This document shows, in pieces, positions 16,219 to 24,689 of a stretch of DNA of 64,000 nt. Both the position numbers and the translations under genes were made by a program. Numbering within the stretch: position 1 is the first letter of the stretch; each line of letters begins with the position of its first letter. Where the stretch lies: the NCBI GenBank assembly GCA_958295745.1, contig OY282370.1, positions 558,001 through 622,000 of the forward strand, read 5' to 3'. The DNA comes from an uncultured Acidimicrobiia bacterium (lineage in GTDB: Bacteria > Actinomycetota > Acidimicrobiia > Spongiisociales > Spongiisociaceae). Below the pieces are notes generated by a model. It had not been told where the DNA came from and made no database searches. It worked only from the letters and a program-made list of their open reading frames with translations.

Positions 16219-17298
16219 GTGGCCATCGCCGGCGAGTACACCGTCGCCGAGGACCAGATCCGGTTCGACCGCCCCGCCGAGGAACGGCTGTACCGGGCGC
16301 TCTACGACTTCTGGCACCCGGTCGCCTACGCATCGCAGCTGAAAGACGACAAACCGCTGGCGGCCGCCCTCTTGGGCGAGTCGCTCGTGCTCGTCCGCCT
16401 CGACGGCGGGGTGAGGGCCTTCCGCGACCTGTGCGTGCATAGGGGCACCGCCCTCTCCCTCGGCTGGGTGGAAGACGACGCCCTTCGCTGCGCCTACCAC
16501 GGCTGGAAGTACGGCCCGGACGGCATGTGCACCGAGATCCCGTCCCGGTTCGGAACCCGCATCCCGCCCCGAGCCCGGCTCACCCGCTACGAAGCGGCCG
16601 AGGCGGCCGGCCTCATCTGGGTCTGCCTGTCAGGCGAACCGAGGCACCCATTGCCGGAGTTCCCTCAGATGGGCGACCCGGACTTCCGGATCATCGAAGT
16701 GGCGCCTTACGACTGGAACTGCTCGATGCCGCGGCGGATCGAGAACTACGTCGACTTCGCCCACTTCGCCTGGGTCCACGACGGGGTGCTCGGCGACCGC
16801 CGCGAGCCGGAGGTGCCCGACCACGGGATAGAGCGGGCGGGGCATGAGCTGCGCTTCGACCATCCCGGCCTGCGGCGCCTGCTGCCCGAATCGGGCGGGC
16901 CCGGCCAGGCGGGGCCGGAAACGGCGGTGGACGTCCTGATCGACTACCGGCTGTTCATGCCCAACACGGTCCTGCTAGACCATCGGATACCGGCGCTGGA
17001 CCAGCGGTACCTGCTGTTCTTCACGGTCTGCCCCACCGGTCCCAAGACCAGCCGATGCTTCACCCTCCAGGGCCGCGACTACTCCCACGACGAGGAGACC
17101 GACCGCGAGCTGCGCGAGTTCAACGCGCTGGTGATCGGCCAGGACCTGCCCATCGTGCAGTCGCAGAGGCCGGAGGAGCTCCCCATGGACCTGTCCGCCG
17201 AGGTGCAGATAAAGGGCGCCGACCGGGTGGCGGTCGAATACCGGCGCTGGCTCAAAGAGATCGCCGACGGCACCGGCGCGGACGCGGACGCGACCTGA
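16219..17298 (+). CDS. Rieske [2Fe-2S] oxygenase, recent paralogue of 50496-51563
   Basis: The Rieske ligands are C72/H74 (LCVHRG) and C91/H94 (CAYHGWKYG). The catalytic iron motif is NYVDFAHFAWVHDG. It starts at GTG 16219, with AAGGAGG nearby. The first ~210 residues are nearly identical to the second copy at 50496-51563, including long stretches with no nucleotide difference. The copies diverge most around residues 220-240. Unlike the other copy it has no tautomerase gene in front. It is divergent from the ferredoxin operon and probably uses that electron chain. Confidence 0.92.
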   Translation: MAIAGEYTVAEDQIRFDRPAEERLYRALYDFWHPVAYASQLKDDKPLAAALLGESLVLVRLDGGVRAFRDLCVHRGTALSLGWVEDDALRCAYHGWKYGPDGMCTEIPSRFGTRIPPRARLTRYEAAEAAGLIWVCLSGEPRHPLPEFPQMGDPDFRIIEVAPYDWNCSMPRRIENYVDFAHFAWVHDGVLGDRREPEVPDHGIERAGHELRFDHPGLRRLLPESGGPGQAGPETAVDVLIDYRLFMPNTVLLDHRIPALDQRYLLFFTVCPTGPKTSRCFTLQGRDYSHDEETDRELREFNALVIGQDLPIVQSQRPEELPMDLSAEVQIKGADRVAVEYRRWLKEIADGTGADADAT

Positions 17299-17336
17299 CC
17301 CGTCCGGCGCACGCGGTGGTACAGGCGGGAGGAAGC

Positions 17337-17375
17337 GGCGCGGCGGCGGCCGCAAACGGGGGCAACCGCCGCGCC
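17337..17375. terminator. Hairpin between convergent genes
   Basis: GGCGCGGCGG (17337-17346) pairs perfectly with CCGCCGCGCC (17366-17375) around a 19-base loop. It lies between the ends of the plus-strand Rieske gene and the minus-strand BMP gene. It could stop transcription from both sides, although neither flank has a clear T-tract. Confidence 0.5.
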
Positions 17376-17383
17376 GGTGCCGG

Positions 17384-18481
17384 TTACTCCGCCGCCACGA
17401 AGGGAATCTCGAACTCACCGGCCTGCACCTGCGCCAGCACCTCTTCGTACTTGGCCATGGCGTCGGCCGGGATGTCCTTGCCGAACCCGTCGTTGAGTTT
17501 CACGTAGAGCCCGTTGTCGGCCAAGCCCACCGAATAGAACTTGGCGGGTGTGAAGGTTCCGGCCCGGACGTCCTGCGCCATCAGGCGGAAAGTCTCGGAG
17601 AGGTTCCAGACCATCGACCCGAAGATGTTCTCCGGGGCGAGCGAAGACTGGTCCACCACGTACCCGAGCACCCCGCCGCCCGATTCACGGGCGCCTTCGA
17701 TGGTCCCGGCGTCCACCCCGCAGGTGACGAACATGTCGGCGCCCTGCTCCGCCTGGGCCAGGACCGCCTCCTTCGTCAGGGCCACGTCCACCCACGAACC
17801 GATGTAGGTGGATATCAGGCTGGCGCCGGGGTTGACCTCCCTGGCCCCGAGCACGAAGCCCTCGAGCATGGCGTGGCATACGGGAATGTCGAAACCGGCC
17901 GTACCGCCGAGCACCCCCGTCTCGCTCACGCCTCCGGCGAGGATGCCGGCCAGGTAGCTGGCCTCGTGGAAGGGCTGGTCGTAGTCGGCCACATTCTCGG
18001 CCGTGCCTCCGAAGCCCCCGGCCCAGGCGAAGGCGACATCCGGGTATTCGGGCGCCACCTCCATGACCGCGTCGCCGTAACTGAACGAGTGGGCGATGAT
18101 CAGATCGAACCCCTCGTCGAGCAGCGGGGTGAGCACCCTTCGGACCGCGGAGGTCTCGAACTCCAGCGCCTCTACCACCTCGAGGTCGATCAGGCCCTCT
18201 TCCTCCAAGACCTTGACGCCCTCGTAACCGGCCTGGCTCCAACCCAGGTCGTTGCGGGGCGACCCGATGATCAGCGCCACCTTCACCGGCTCCTCGGACA
18301 TCGCGGCGGCGGTGGTAACGACGGCGGTCGTGGTGGAGGGCGCTTCCGCCGCCGTGGTCGATGGAGCGGCGGTGGTAGAGGGCGCGGCCGCCGTGGTCGT
18401 GGTCGAATCGCCGCCGCAGGACGCTGCGACGACTCCGAACGCGATCAACGCCGCGATCGCTCCGATTCTCCGATGCTTCAT
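17384..18481 (-). CDS. BMP-family ABC transporter substrate-binding lipoprotein
   Basis: The start is ATG 18481, preceded by AAGGAGG; the open frame extends further upstream without support. The N-terminus is a lipoprotein signal with lipobox AASC (Cys22), followed by a Thr/Ala-rich linker. VKVALIIGSPRNDLGWSQAGYEG and the repeated Asp/Gly pattern belong to the BMP (basic membrane protein/PnrA-like) fold, which binds nucleosides and purine-like ligands. It is the last gene of the operon that runs from the Mo-hydroxylase (27124) through a Rieske enzyme and the importer ATPase and permeases. The 91-base gap before it may hold its own expression control. Confidence 0.88.
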   Translation of the reverse strand: MKHRRIGAIAALIAFGVVAASCGGDSTTTTAAAPSTTAAPSTTAAEAPSTTTAVVTTAAAMSEEPVKVALIIGSPRNDLGWSQAGYEGVKVLEEEGLIDLEVVEALEFETSAVRRVLTPLLDEGFDLIIAHSFSYGDAVMEVAPEYPDVAFAWAGGFGGTAENVADYDQPFHEASYLAGILAGGVSETGVLGGTAGFDIPVCHAMLEGFVLGAREVNPGASLISTYIGSWVDVALTKEAVLAQAEQGADMFVTCGVDAGTIEGARESGGGVLGYVVDQSSLAPENIFGSMVWNLSETFRLMAQDVRAGTFTPAKFYSVGLADNGLYVKLNDGFGKDIPADAMAKYEEVLAQVQAGEFEIPFVAAE

Positions 18482-18572
18482 GGGATCCTCCTTCCGGATC
18501 GCCGACATTCTACTGCTCGAACCTCCGAAGGACTCTTCCGGGACACCCTGAGAGCAGGCGGTCCACAAAAAG

Positions 18573-19553
18573 CTAGTCCTCCCGAGTGCCGGCCTCCTTC
18601 TCGTAGGGGAAACCCAGGGACTTGGGCTGGGCGTCGTCTCTCGCCCAGGCGGTGGCCGCCACCACCACCGCGATGGTCACGATGTAGGGAAGGGCCTGGA
18701 AGAGCTCGAACGGCACCCCGGTCTCCACACCGCCGCCCGCGGCCTGGATCCTCAGCTGCAACGCGTCGGTTATCCCGAACAGGAGGGCGCCGCCCATGAC
18801 CCGCAGCGGGCTCCAGCGCCCGAAGATGACCAGGGCGATCGCCACCCAGCCCCGCCCGGCGGTGATGTTGTCCCGGAACAGGCCCAGCTGGGCGACGATC
18901 AGCACCGCCCCTCCCAGCCCGCCCATCACGCCCGACACCAGCAGGGCGCACCAGCGGATCCGGTCGACGTTGACGCCGGCGGCGTCGGCCGCGTCGGGCC
19001 GCTCCCCCACCGCCCGCACCGACAGGCCGAACCGGGTGCGGTACAGGACCCACCAGACGGCCCCCACGGCCAGAATGGAGATGTAGACGAGCGCGTTCTG
19101 ATCGAACAGCACCGCCCCGACTCCGGGTATCGAGCCCAGCAACGGGATCTTCAACGACGGGAGGGTGTCGAAGCGGGGGGGCGTGGTGGTGACCCCGAAC
19201 AGCTTCTCATAGGCCAGCGAGGTGGCGCCCCCCGCCAGCAGCACGATGACGATCCCGTTGATCACCTGCTCGGTCTTGAAGGTGACGCTGAGCAGCGCCA
19301 TCAGGGCGGCCACCGCGACGCCTAGGCCGACCCCGGCGATCACCCCGATCCAAGCCTGGCCGCTGTAATAGGCGCCCAGGAACGACCCCAGCGCCCCCGA
19401 GAGCAGTATCCCCTCCAGGCTGAGGTTGAGAACCCCGGCCCGCTGGCACAGGGCCTCCCCCACCGCCGCCAGGCCGGTGGGCATGGCGAGGCGGATGCCG
19501 GCGTTGAGCAGCGGAATCAACGCGCCCGCTCCCAGGACGGCGGCCCAGTCCAT
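18573..19553 (-). CDS. ABC transporter permease (nucleoside/BMP type)
   Basis: This 326-residue polytopic membrane protein starts MDWAAVLGAGALIPL at ATG 19553 and overlaps the preceding permease stop (ATGA). The motif GEALCQRAGVLNLSLEGILL is the conserved N-terminal segment of BMP-importer permeases (YufQ/NupQ-like second permease). About eight to nine hydrophobic helices are visible. In a longer open frame the same stop is preceded by an unrelated arginine-rich reading of the upstream gene, which is not part of this protein. Confidence 0.88.
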   Translation of the reverse strand: MDWAAVLGAGALIPLLNAGIRLAMPTGLAAVGEALCQRAGVLNLSLEGILLSGALGSFLGAYYSGQAWIGVIAGVGLGVAVAALMALLSVTFKTEQVINGIVIVLLAGGATSLAYEKLFGVTTTPPRFDTLPSLKIPLLGSIPGVGAVLFDQNALVYISILAVGAVWWVLYRTRFGLSVRAVGERPDAADAAGVNVDRIRWCALLVSGVMGGLGGAVLIVAQLGLFRDNITAGRGWVAIALVIFGRWSPLRVMGGALLFGITDALQLRIQAAGGGVETGVPFELFQALPYIVTIAVVVAATAWARDDAQPKSLGFPYEKEAGTRED

Positions 19554-20602
19554 CAGCGCCTCGCCAACTTGTCCGCCACCAGCAGCACGATCACGAACAG
19601 CGCCTGCAGAACGAAGACCGCCGCCCGGGGCACCTGTTGGGAACGCTGCACGATGTCGCCCCCCACCGTGATGGTGGCGATGAACACGGAGGACAGGACG
19701 ATCCCGAGCGGCCTCATACGGCCTAGGAGGGCCGTGATTATGGCGGTGAAACCGTAGCCCGCGTCCAGGTTGTTGTTGAGGCGGCTTTCCACCCCCAGCA
19801 CCTGGGCTATACCGGCCAGGCCCGCGAAACCCCCCGATATCATCATCACCTTCACGATCAGGCGGTTGGTGTCGATGCCGGCGGCGCGGGCCGCGTCCCG
19901 GTTCATCCCCAGCACCCGGACCTTGAATCCGAAGGGGGTGCGCCCCATGGCGTATATGACCACCGGAACGAAGATCAGGCCGATCAACAGCCCGGCGTGG
20001 ACATCGAGGAAAGGAAGGTCGGGAAGCCGGGCGGCCGACGGGATGAGCTTGGACTGGGGAAGGTAGTAGTCCGGGTCCCGGAGGGGCTGGCGCACCAGGT
20101 AGGCCACCCCGAAGATGGCGACGTAGTTGAGCAGAAGCGAGCTGATCACCTCGTTGACCCCCCACACTGCTTGGAACTTGCCGACGATCCAGCCCCAGGC
20201 CGCTCCGGCCGCCGTCCCGACCAGCAGGGCCGCCGGTATCAGAACGACGGAGGCCTGCACGGGGGAGAGGATGGCGAACGCCCCTCCGACCACCGCCCCG
20301 ACCAGGTACTGACCCTCGGCGCCGATGTTCCATACCCGGCCCTGGAACGCTATTGCCAGGCCTAGGCCGATGAGCAGCAGGGGCGTCACCTCGCCCAGCA
20401 TCAAGGTGATCGTCGAACGGGAACCGAACGTGCCCGTGACTATGTCCGCGTAGGCGGTGATCGGGTTTCCGCCCGCCACAGCGATCACCCCGGCGCCGAG
20501 AACCAGGGCGACCGCCGCCGCTCCGACCACGTTGACAGGCGAGCCGATGCGGTCCTTCCACCGCCTGGAACGGACGGCCGGCGGAGGGGCGGGGGCGGTC
20601 AT
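19553..20602 (-). CDS. ABC transporter permease (nucleoside/BMP type), partner
   Basis: The 349-residue membrane protein begins MTAPAPPPAVRSRRW at ATG 20602, overlapping the ATPase stop. Signature segments are FQGRVWNIGAEGQYLVGA and LGMNRDAARAAGID, typical of the first permease (YufP/NupP-like) of BMP-linked importers. It should form the heterodimeric channel with the 18573-19553 protein. Overlap on both sides shows tight translational coupling within the importer cassette. Confidence 0.88.
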   Translation of the reverse strand: MTAPAPPPAVRSRRWKDRIGSPVNVVGAAAVALVLGAGVIAVAGGNPITAYADIVTGTFGSRSTITLMLGEVTPLLLIGLGLAIAFQGRVWNIGAEGQYLVGAVVGGAFAILSPVQASVVLIPAALLVGTAAGAAWGWIVGKFQAVWGVNEVISSLLLNYVAIFGVAYLVRQPLRDPDYYLPQSKLIPSAARLPDLPFLDVHAGLLIGLIFVPVVIYAMGRTPFGFKVRVLGMNRDAARAAGIDTNRLIVKVMMISGGFAGLAGIAQVLGVESRLNNNLDAGYGFTAIITALLGRMRPLGIVLSSVFIATITVGGDIVQRSQQVPRAAVFVLQALFVIVLLVADKLARR

Positions 20603-22200
20603 CGGACCCCGGCCCCGGATTCGGCCGCCACCCCGCCCATGGCCAGGCCGATCCGATCCCGGTCGAGCGGCGTCTCGGTCAACCGGCCCCTGTACATCAC
20701 GTAGCAACGGTCCGACAGGGCCATGACCTCGTCCAGATCCGTGGAGATCAGCAGGACCGCGACGCCCTTCCGGCGCTGCTCCCGCAGCTGCTGCCAGACG
20801 AACTCGATGGCGCCGACATCCAACCCCCGGGTGGGCTGGGCGGCCAGGCACAGACGGAGCTCCTCGCTCATGGCCCGGGCCAGGACAGCCCGTTGGGCGT
20901 TGCCGCCCGACAGGGTCCCCGCCCGCTCGGCCGCCGACCGCACCGCTATCGAAAACCGGTCGATCAGCTCGGCCCCGCGAGCCGTTATCGCCTTCGAACG
21001 GAGCCGCAGCGGGCTGCCGAAGGGCGGGCGGTCGATGCGGTCCAGCACCAGGTTCTCCGCCACCGACAGCTCCCGTACCAGCCCGTGCCGGTAACGATCC
21101 GAAGGTATGTAACCCACCCCGCGTTCGAGCACCCGGCGGGGCCGCGCCCCGGTCATGTCATCGCCGGAGAACCGCACGGCGCCGGAGTCGGGGGTCCGCA
21201 ACCCCATGAGCGCCTCCTCGAACTGGGCCTGGCCGTTGCCCTCCACCCCGGCGATCGAGACGATCTCCCCGGCGTGGACGGTGAGGTTCACCCCTCTCAG
21301 CTCCCTCGCGCCCCCGCCGGCGGGGGATACGGACTCGCCGGACATGACCAGGTCCTCGACTTCCAGAACGACCCGGCGGTCGGCATCGCCGGGCTCGCCG
21401 CCCTCCTCCCGCCGCTCTCCGGCCGAGGTGAGCACCTCCACCAGCGACACGTCCCTGCCGACCATGAGCCGCGCCAGCTCGGCCTGGTCCGTCTCGTCGC
21501 GATCCAGAGTCGCGACCTGCTTGCCCCGCCGGAGAACTGTCACTCGGTCGGCGGCGCTCATTATCTCGTCGAGGTTGTGGGAGATGATGATGATGGAGGC
21601 GCCTTGACGGGCCATGACGCGGATCCCCTCCAACAGCCGGTCCACCTCTCCGGCGGTGAGGGTGGCGGTGGGCTCGTCGAGGATCAGCACCCGGGCTTTG
21701 CGGTACAGCGCCCGCAGTATCTCGGCCCGTTGCTGCTCCCCCACCGAAAGTTGCCAGACGAAGGCGCCCGGCGGCACTTCGAGCCCGTACCGTTCGCCGA
21801 GGGCCTCGACCCGCCTGCCCACTTCGTGGAGGTCGGGCAGCCGCAGCCGCCGACCGCCGGTCTGTCCGAGGATGATGTTCTCCGCCACCGTGAGGCGCGA
21901 CACCAGCTTGAAGTGCTGGTGGACCATGCCGATCCCCCGGTCGATGGCGTCCTGCGGCGAGCGAAACCGGGCGGGCCGGCCTTCGACTTCCATGGTCCCG
22001 GAACCGGGCTGGATGAGCCCGGAGAGAACGTTCATCAGGGTGGTCTTGCCGGCGCCGTTCTCGCCCAGCAGGGCGTGTATCTCCCCCTTGCGGAGATCGA
22101 AGTCGACTTCGTCCACCGCCGCCAGCCCGCCGAACCGCTTGGTGATGCGGCTCATCGCAACCGCCGGTTCTCGATGCGGTGCAGAAGCTGACATGTTCAT
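20599..22200 (-). CDS. Duplicated-domain ABC transporter ATPase (nucleoside/sugar type)
   Basis: The 533 residues hold two nucleotide-binding domains. The first has Walker A GENGAGKTT (about residues 52-60), signature LSVGEQQR and Walker B VLILDEPTA. The second has a degenerate Walker A (GVEGNGQAQFEE) but signature LSGGNAQR, as in RbsA/YufO-type ATPases. It energises import through the two permeases downstream. It follows the Rieske gene (22241-23293) by 40 bases in the same operon. Confidence 0.92.
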   Translation of the reverse strand: MNMSASAPHREPAVAMSRITKRFGGLAAVDEVDFDLRKGEIHALLGENGAGKTTLMNVLSGLIQPGSGTMEVEGRPARFRSPQDAIDRGIGMVHQHFKLVSRLTVAENIILGQTGGRRLRLPDLHEVGRRVEALGERYGLEVPPGAFVWQLSVGEQQRAEILRALYRKARVLILDEPTATLTAGEVDRLLEGIRVMARQGASIIIISHNLDEIMSAADRVTVLRRGKQVATLDRDETDQAELARLMVGRDVSLVEVLTSAGERREEGGEPGDADRRVVLEVEDLVMSGESVSPAGGGARELRGVNLTVHAGEIVSIAGVEGNGQAQFEEALMGLRTPDSGAVRFSGDDMTGARPRRVLERGVGYIPSDRYRHGLVRELSVAENLVLDRIDRPPFGSPLRLRSKAITARGAELIDRFSIAVRSAAERAGTLSGGNAQRAVLARAMSEELRLCLAAQPTRGLDVGAIEFVWQQLREQRRKGVAVLLISTDLDEVMALSDRCYVMYRGRLTETPLDRDRIGLAMGGVAAESGAGVR

Positions 22201-22240
22201 CCCGGCGGGAAGGCTCGGCGTGTTTCGCCGGCAAGGGTGC

Positions 22241-23293
22241 TCAGCCTACCGCCGGCTCGATCCTCCCGTTGGCGATCTCCAGCAGCCACCGCCGGTATTC
22301 GAGCGTCCCCAGGTCGGCCCCCTTGACGTGCATCTCGGCAGCCAGGTCGGCCGGCAGCTCCTCGGGGCGCTGTGATTCGACGATGGGGCGGTCCTGGTCG
22401 GTGACCATCTGGGCGAACGCCCGGAAGTCGTCGTCGCTGCCCGGGTAGTTCCGGCCCACATACGTGAAACAGCGGGAACGCTTGCGGTTCACCGGCGCCA
22501 CGGCGACCCACAGCACGTAGTCCTCGACCGCCCCGGCGGCGCTGTTGAGCTTCATGGCGTTGGGCAGGAACACCCGGTACTGCTTCATGGCCTCGTACGT
22601 GTCGCCCGAACCCGATTCGGGGTTGTTCTTCACGTTGTCGGTGAACTCGACGAAAGGACCGGCTATGAACCGGATCTCACCCCCCGCCCGCTCCACCTCG
22701 TAGTCCTCGATGCGGGGTTGGCCGCTGTCCCCGAGTATTCCGTCATGCACCCAGGCGAAGTGGGAGAAGTCGAAGTAGTTCTCCAACCGGCGGGGCAGCG
22801 AGCAGTTCCATTCGTAGATGTCTAGGTGGAGAAATGTGTAATCCGGGTCGTCGAACTCGGGGATGGCGGGCGCGGGGAACTTGGGGTCGCCCAGCGTGGT
22901 GTAGATCATCCCCGAGGTCTCGACCACCGGGTAGGAGGGCACCCGGATGTTGGCGAAGGCGGGCGACAGCTCCTCCCGGGCCGGCACCCTGGTGACCCGG
23001 CCTTCGGCGTCGTAGGTCCAGCCGTGGTAGGGGCACCGGAGCTCACAGCCGTCGATCACCTTGCCGAGGGAGAGGGCCGACCCCCGATGGCGGCAGAGGT
23101 CCTCGAACACGCGGGGGGCTCCGGCGAGCCGCACCACCACCAGATCTTCCTCAAACAGGGTAAAACCCTGCGGCTCGTCCCCCAGCTCGTCGGAATAGGC
23201 GATCGGGAACCAGAAGTTGTCCCGCATCTGGTTGTAGAGCCGCTCCTCGGCCGCTAAATCGAGGTAGTCACTGACATGACCGTTGGACGACAT
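22241..23293 (-). CDS. Rieske [2Fe-2S] oxygenase in the Mo-hydroxylase/importer operon
   Basis: It starts at ATG 23293, with GAGGAGG upstream. The Rieske ligands are C67/H69 (LCRHRG) and C87/H90 (CPYHGWTYD). The iron site is NYFDFSHFAWVHDG, and the C-terminus has the shared segment SQRPEELPADLAAEMHVKG. It lies 17 bases after the 2Fe-2S subunit gene of the Mo-hydroxylase and 40 bases before the importer ATPase gene. Oxygenase, Mo-hydroxylase and importer probably handle one imported compound. No reductase is encoded in this operon. Confidence 0.92.
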   Translation of the reverse strand: MSSNGHVSDYLDLAAEERLYNQMRDNFWFPIAYSDELGDEPQGFTLFEEDLVVVRLAGAPRVFEDLCRHRGSALSLGKVIDGCELRCPYHGWTYDAEGRVTRVPAREELSPAFANIRVPSYPVVETSGMIYTTLGDPKFPAPAIPEFDDPDYTFLHLDIYEWNCSLPRRLENYFDFSHFAWVHDGILGDSGQPRIEDYEVERAGGEIRFIAGPFVEFTDNVKNNPESGSGDTYEAMKQYRVFLPNAMKLNSAAGAVEDYVLWVAVAPVNRKRSRCFTYVGRNYPGSDDDFRAFAQMVTDQDRPIVESQRPEELPADLAAEMHVKGADLGTLEYRRWLLEIANGRIEPAVG

Positions 23294-23310
23294 ACTGCCT
23301 CCTCTCTGCT

Positions 23311-23814
23311 CTACTGCGAATCCCGGCGGCGGCCCTCCACCCCCCACACCGAACAAACCGCCTTGACGATGTTCTGGTAACCCGTGCACCGGCACAGGTT
23401 CCCGGAGAGCAGCTCGACCACCTGCTCGGGTTCCCGGTAGTCATCGGGGTCGACGCTTTCCAGCGTCATCAGGAAGCCGGCGGTGCAGAAACCGCACTGC
23501 ATGGCGTGGTTCTCGTGGAAGGCCTGCTGCATCGGAGTCAGCTCCCCGTCGGAGGCCAGGTCCTCCACGGTTCTTATGTCGCTCCCGTCCACCTGGACGG
23601 CCAGGGTGGAGCAGGAGCGGATGGCGTCGCCGTCCGCGATCACGGTGCAGGCCCCGCAGTAACCGTGCTCGCATCCGACATGGGTGCCGGTCAAACCGAC
23701 CTCGTCGCGGATGAAATCGGAGAGCAGCAGCCGGGCGGGGACCCGGCGGCGCACCTCCATCCCGTTGATGGTGACCGTCAGATCTATCTCTCGAGAGCCC
23801 TGATCGGAAGTCAT
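23311..23814 (-). CDS. 2Fe-2S subunit of a molybdenum hydroxylase (CoxS/XdhC-type small subunit)
   Basis: The N-terminal plant-type cluster has Cys residues at about 48, 53, 56 and 68 (GCEHGYCGACTV...RSCST). The second cluster is QCGFCTAGFL plus GNLCRCTGY. This is the complete two-cluster small subunit (167 residues) of xanthine dehydrogenase/CO dehydrogenase-family enzymes; it passes electrons from the Mo site toward FAD. Start ATG 23814 overlaps the stop of the FAD-subunit gene (ATGA). Confidence 0.93.
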   Translation of the reverse strand: MTSDQGSREIDLTVTINGMEVRRRVPARLLLSDFIRDEVGLTGTHVGCEHGYCGACTVIADGDAIRSCSTLAVQVDGSDIRTVEDLASDGELTPMQQAFHENHAMQCGFCTAGFLMTLESVDPDDYREPEQVVELLSGNLCRCTGYQNIVKAVCSVWGVEGRRRDSQ

Positions 23815-24689
23815 CGTGCACCTGCCTTGCCGCCGTTCGATGCCGACACCGCCCGGGCGGTCCTGACCAGCAGAGACCCCAGCGCCTCCCGGCGGTATTC
23901 GCCCGAGGCGTGGATGTCGCCGACCGCATCGGCCGCGTCCTCGTAGGCCGCCCCGTACAACCCGTCCCCCGCCGCCCCGGCATGGAAACCCCGGACCGCC
24001 TCCTCCGCGGCGGCCAGCCGCTGCGGGCGGCCGCTCACCCCGAAGCTGACCAGACGCGCCCCGCCGACCGATCCGTCCTCCAAATCGAAGGCGGCCGCCA
24101 GCCCGACGACGGCGAAGTCTCCCGACCGCCTGGCGATCTCGTCGACCACCGTCACCGTTCCCGGGGCCTCGGCGGGGAAACAGACCCCGGTGATGATCTC
24201 CGACTGCTCGAGACCGGTCCAGTAGGGACCCAGGTAGAAGCCGTCCGCCGCCGCCGTCCGCTCCCCTTGCGGGCCCCGGACGGTCAACCGGGCCCCGGCC
24301 GCCATGGCCAGCGCCGGGAGCTCTGCGGCGGGGTCGGCGTGGGCCAGGCTGCCGCAGACGGTCCCGCGGTTCCTTATCTGGAGGTGCCCCACGAAACGCA
24401 GGGCTCGGCGCAGGCCGGGAACCGCCGAGTACGCCTCGTCCGAGTTCATGACCCGGCTCTGGGTGACGGAGGCGCCGATCGAGACCCCGTCCTGATCGAC
24501 CTCCAAGCCGTCGAGTCCTTCTACATCACGGATGTCGACCAGGAGGGAAGGCTGGGAGATGCGGAAGTTCATGGAAGGAACCAGGCTCTGGCCGCCGGCC
24601 AGCACTTTCGCCGAATCGGACGAAGCCAGGGCCGCCGCCGCCTCGTCGATGGAGGCGGGCCGGCAGTAGTCGAAAGCGGCCGGTTTCAT
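23811..24689 (-). CDS. FAD-binding subunit of a molybdenum hydroxylase (CoxM-type)
   Basis: It begins MKPAAFDYCRPASIDEAA at ATG 24689 and contains VLAGGQSLVPSMNFR (the first FAD-binding AGGQS motif) and RNRGTVCGSLAHADPAAELP (the second, TxGGxxAxAD-like). At 292 residues it is the normal medium-subunit length. Its ATG overlaps the large-subunit stop. The residues upstream of this start in the same frame are an arginine-rich shadow of the large-subunit gene. Confidence 0.93.
   Translation of the reverse strand: MKPAAFDYCRPASIDEAAAALASSDSAKVLAGGQSLVPSMNFRISQPSLLVDIRDVEGLDGLEVDQDGVSIGASVTQSRVMNSDEAYSAVPGLRRALRFVGHLQIRNRGTVCGSLAHADPAAELPALAMAAGARLTVRGPQGERTAAADGFYLGPYWTGLEQSEIITGVCFPAEAPGTVTVVDEIARRSGDFAVVGLAAAFDLEDGSVGGARLVSFGVSGRPQRLAAAEEAVRGFHAGAAGDGLYGAAYEDAADAVGDIHASGEYRREALGSLLVRTARAVSASNGGKAGAR

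Noticed and set aside
18573-20561. A single 662-residue protein ending with the permease
   Set aside because: The first half is an arginine/glycine-rich out-of-frame reading of the other permease gene; true similarity begins at ATG 19553.
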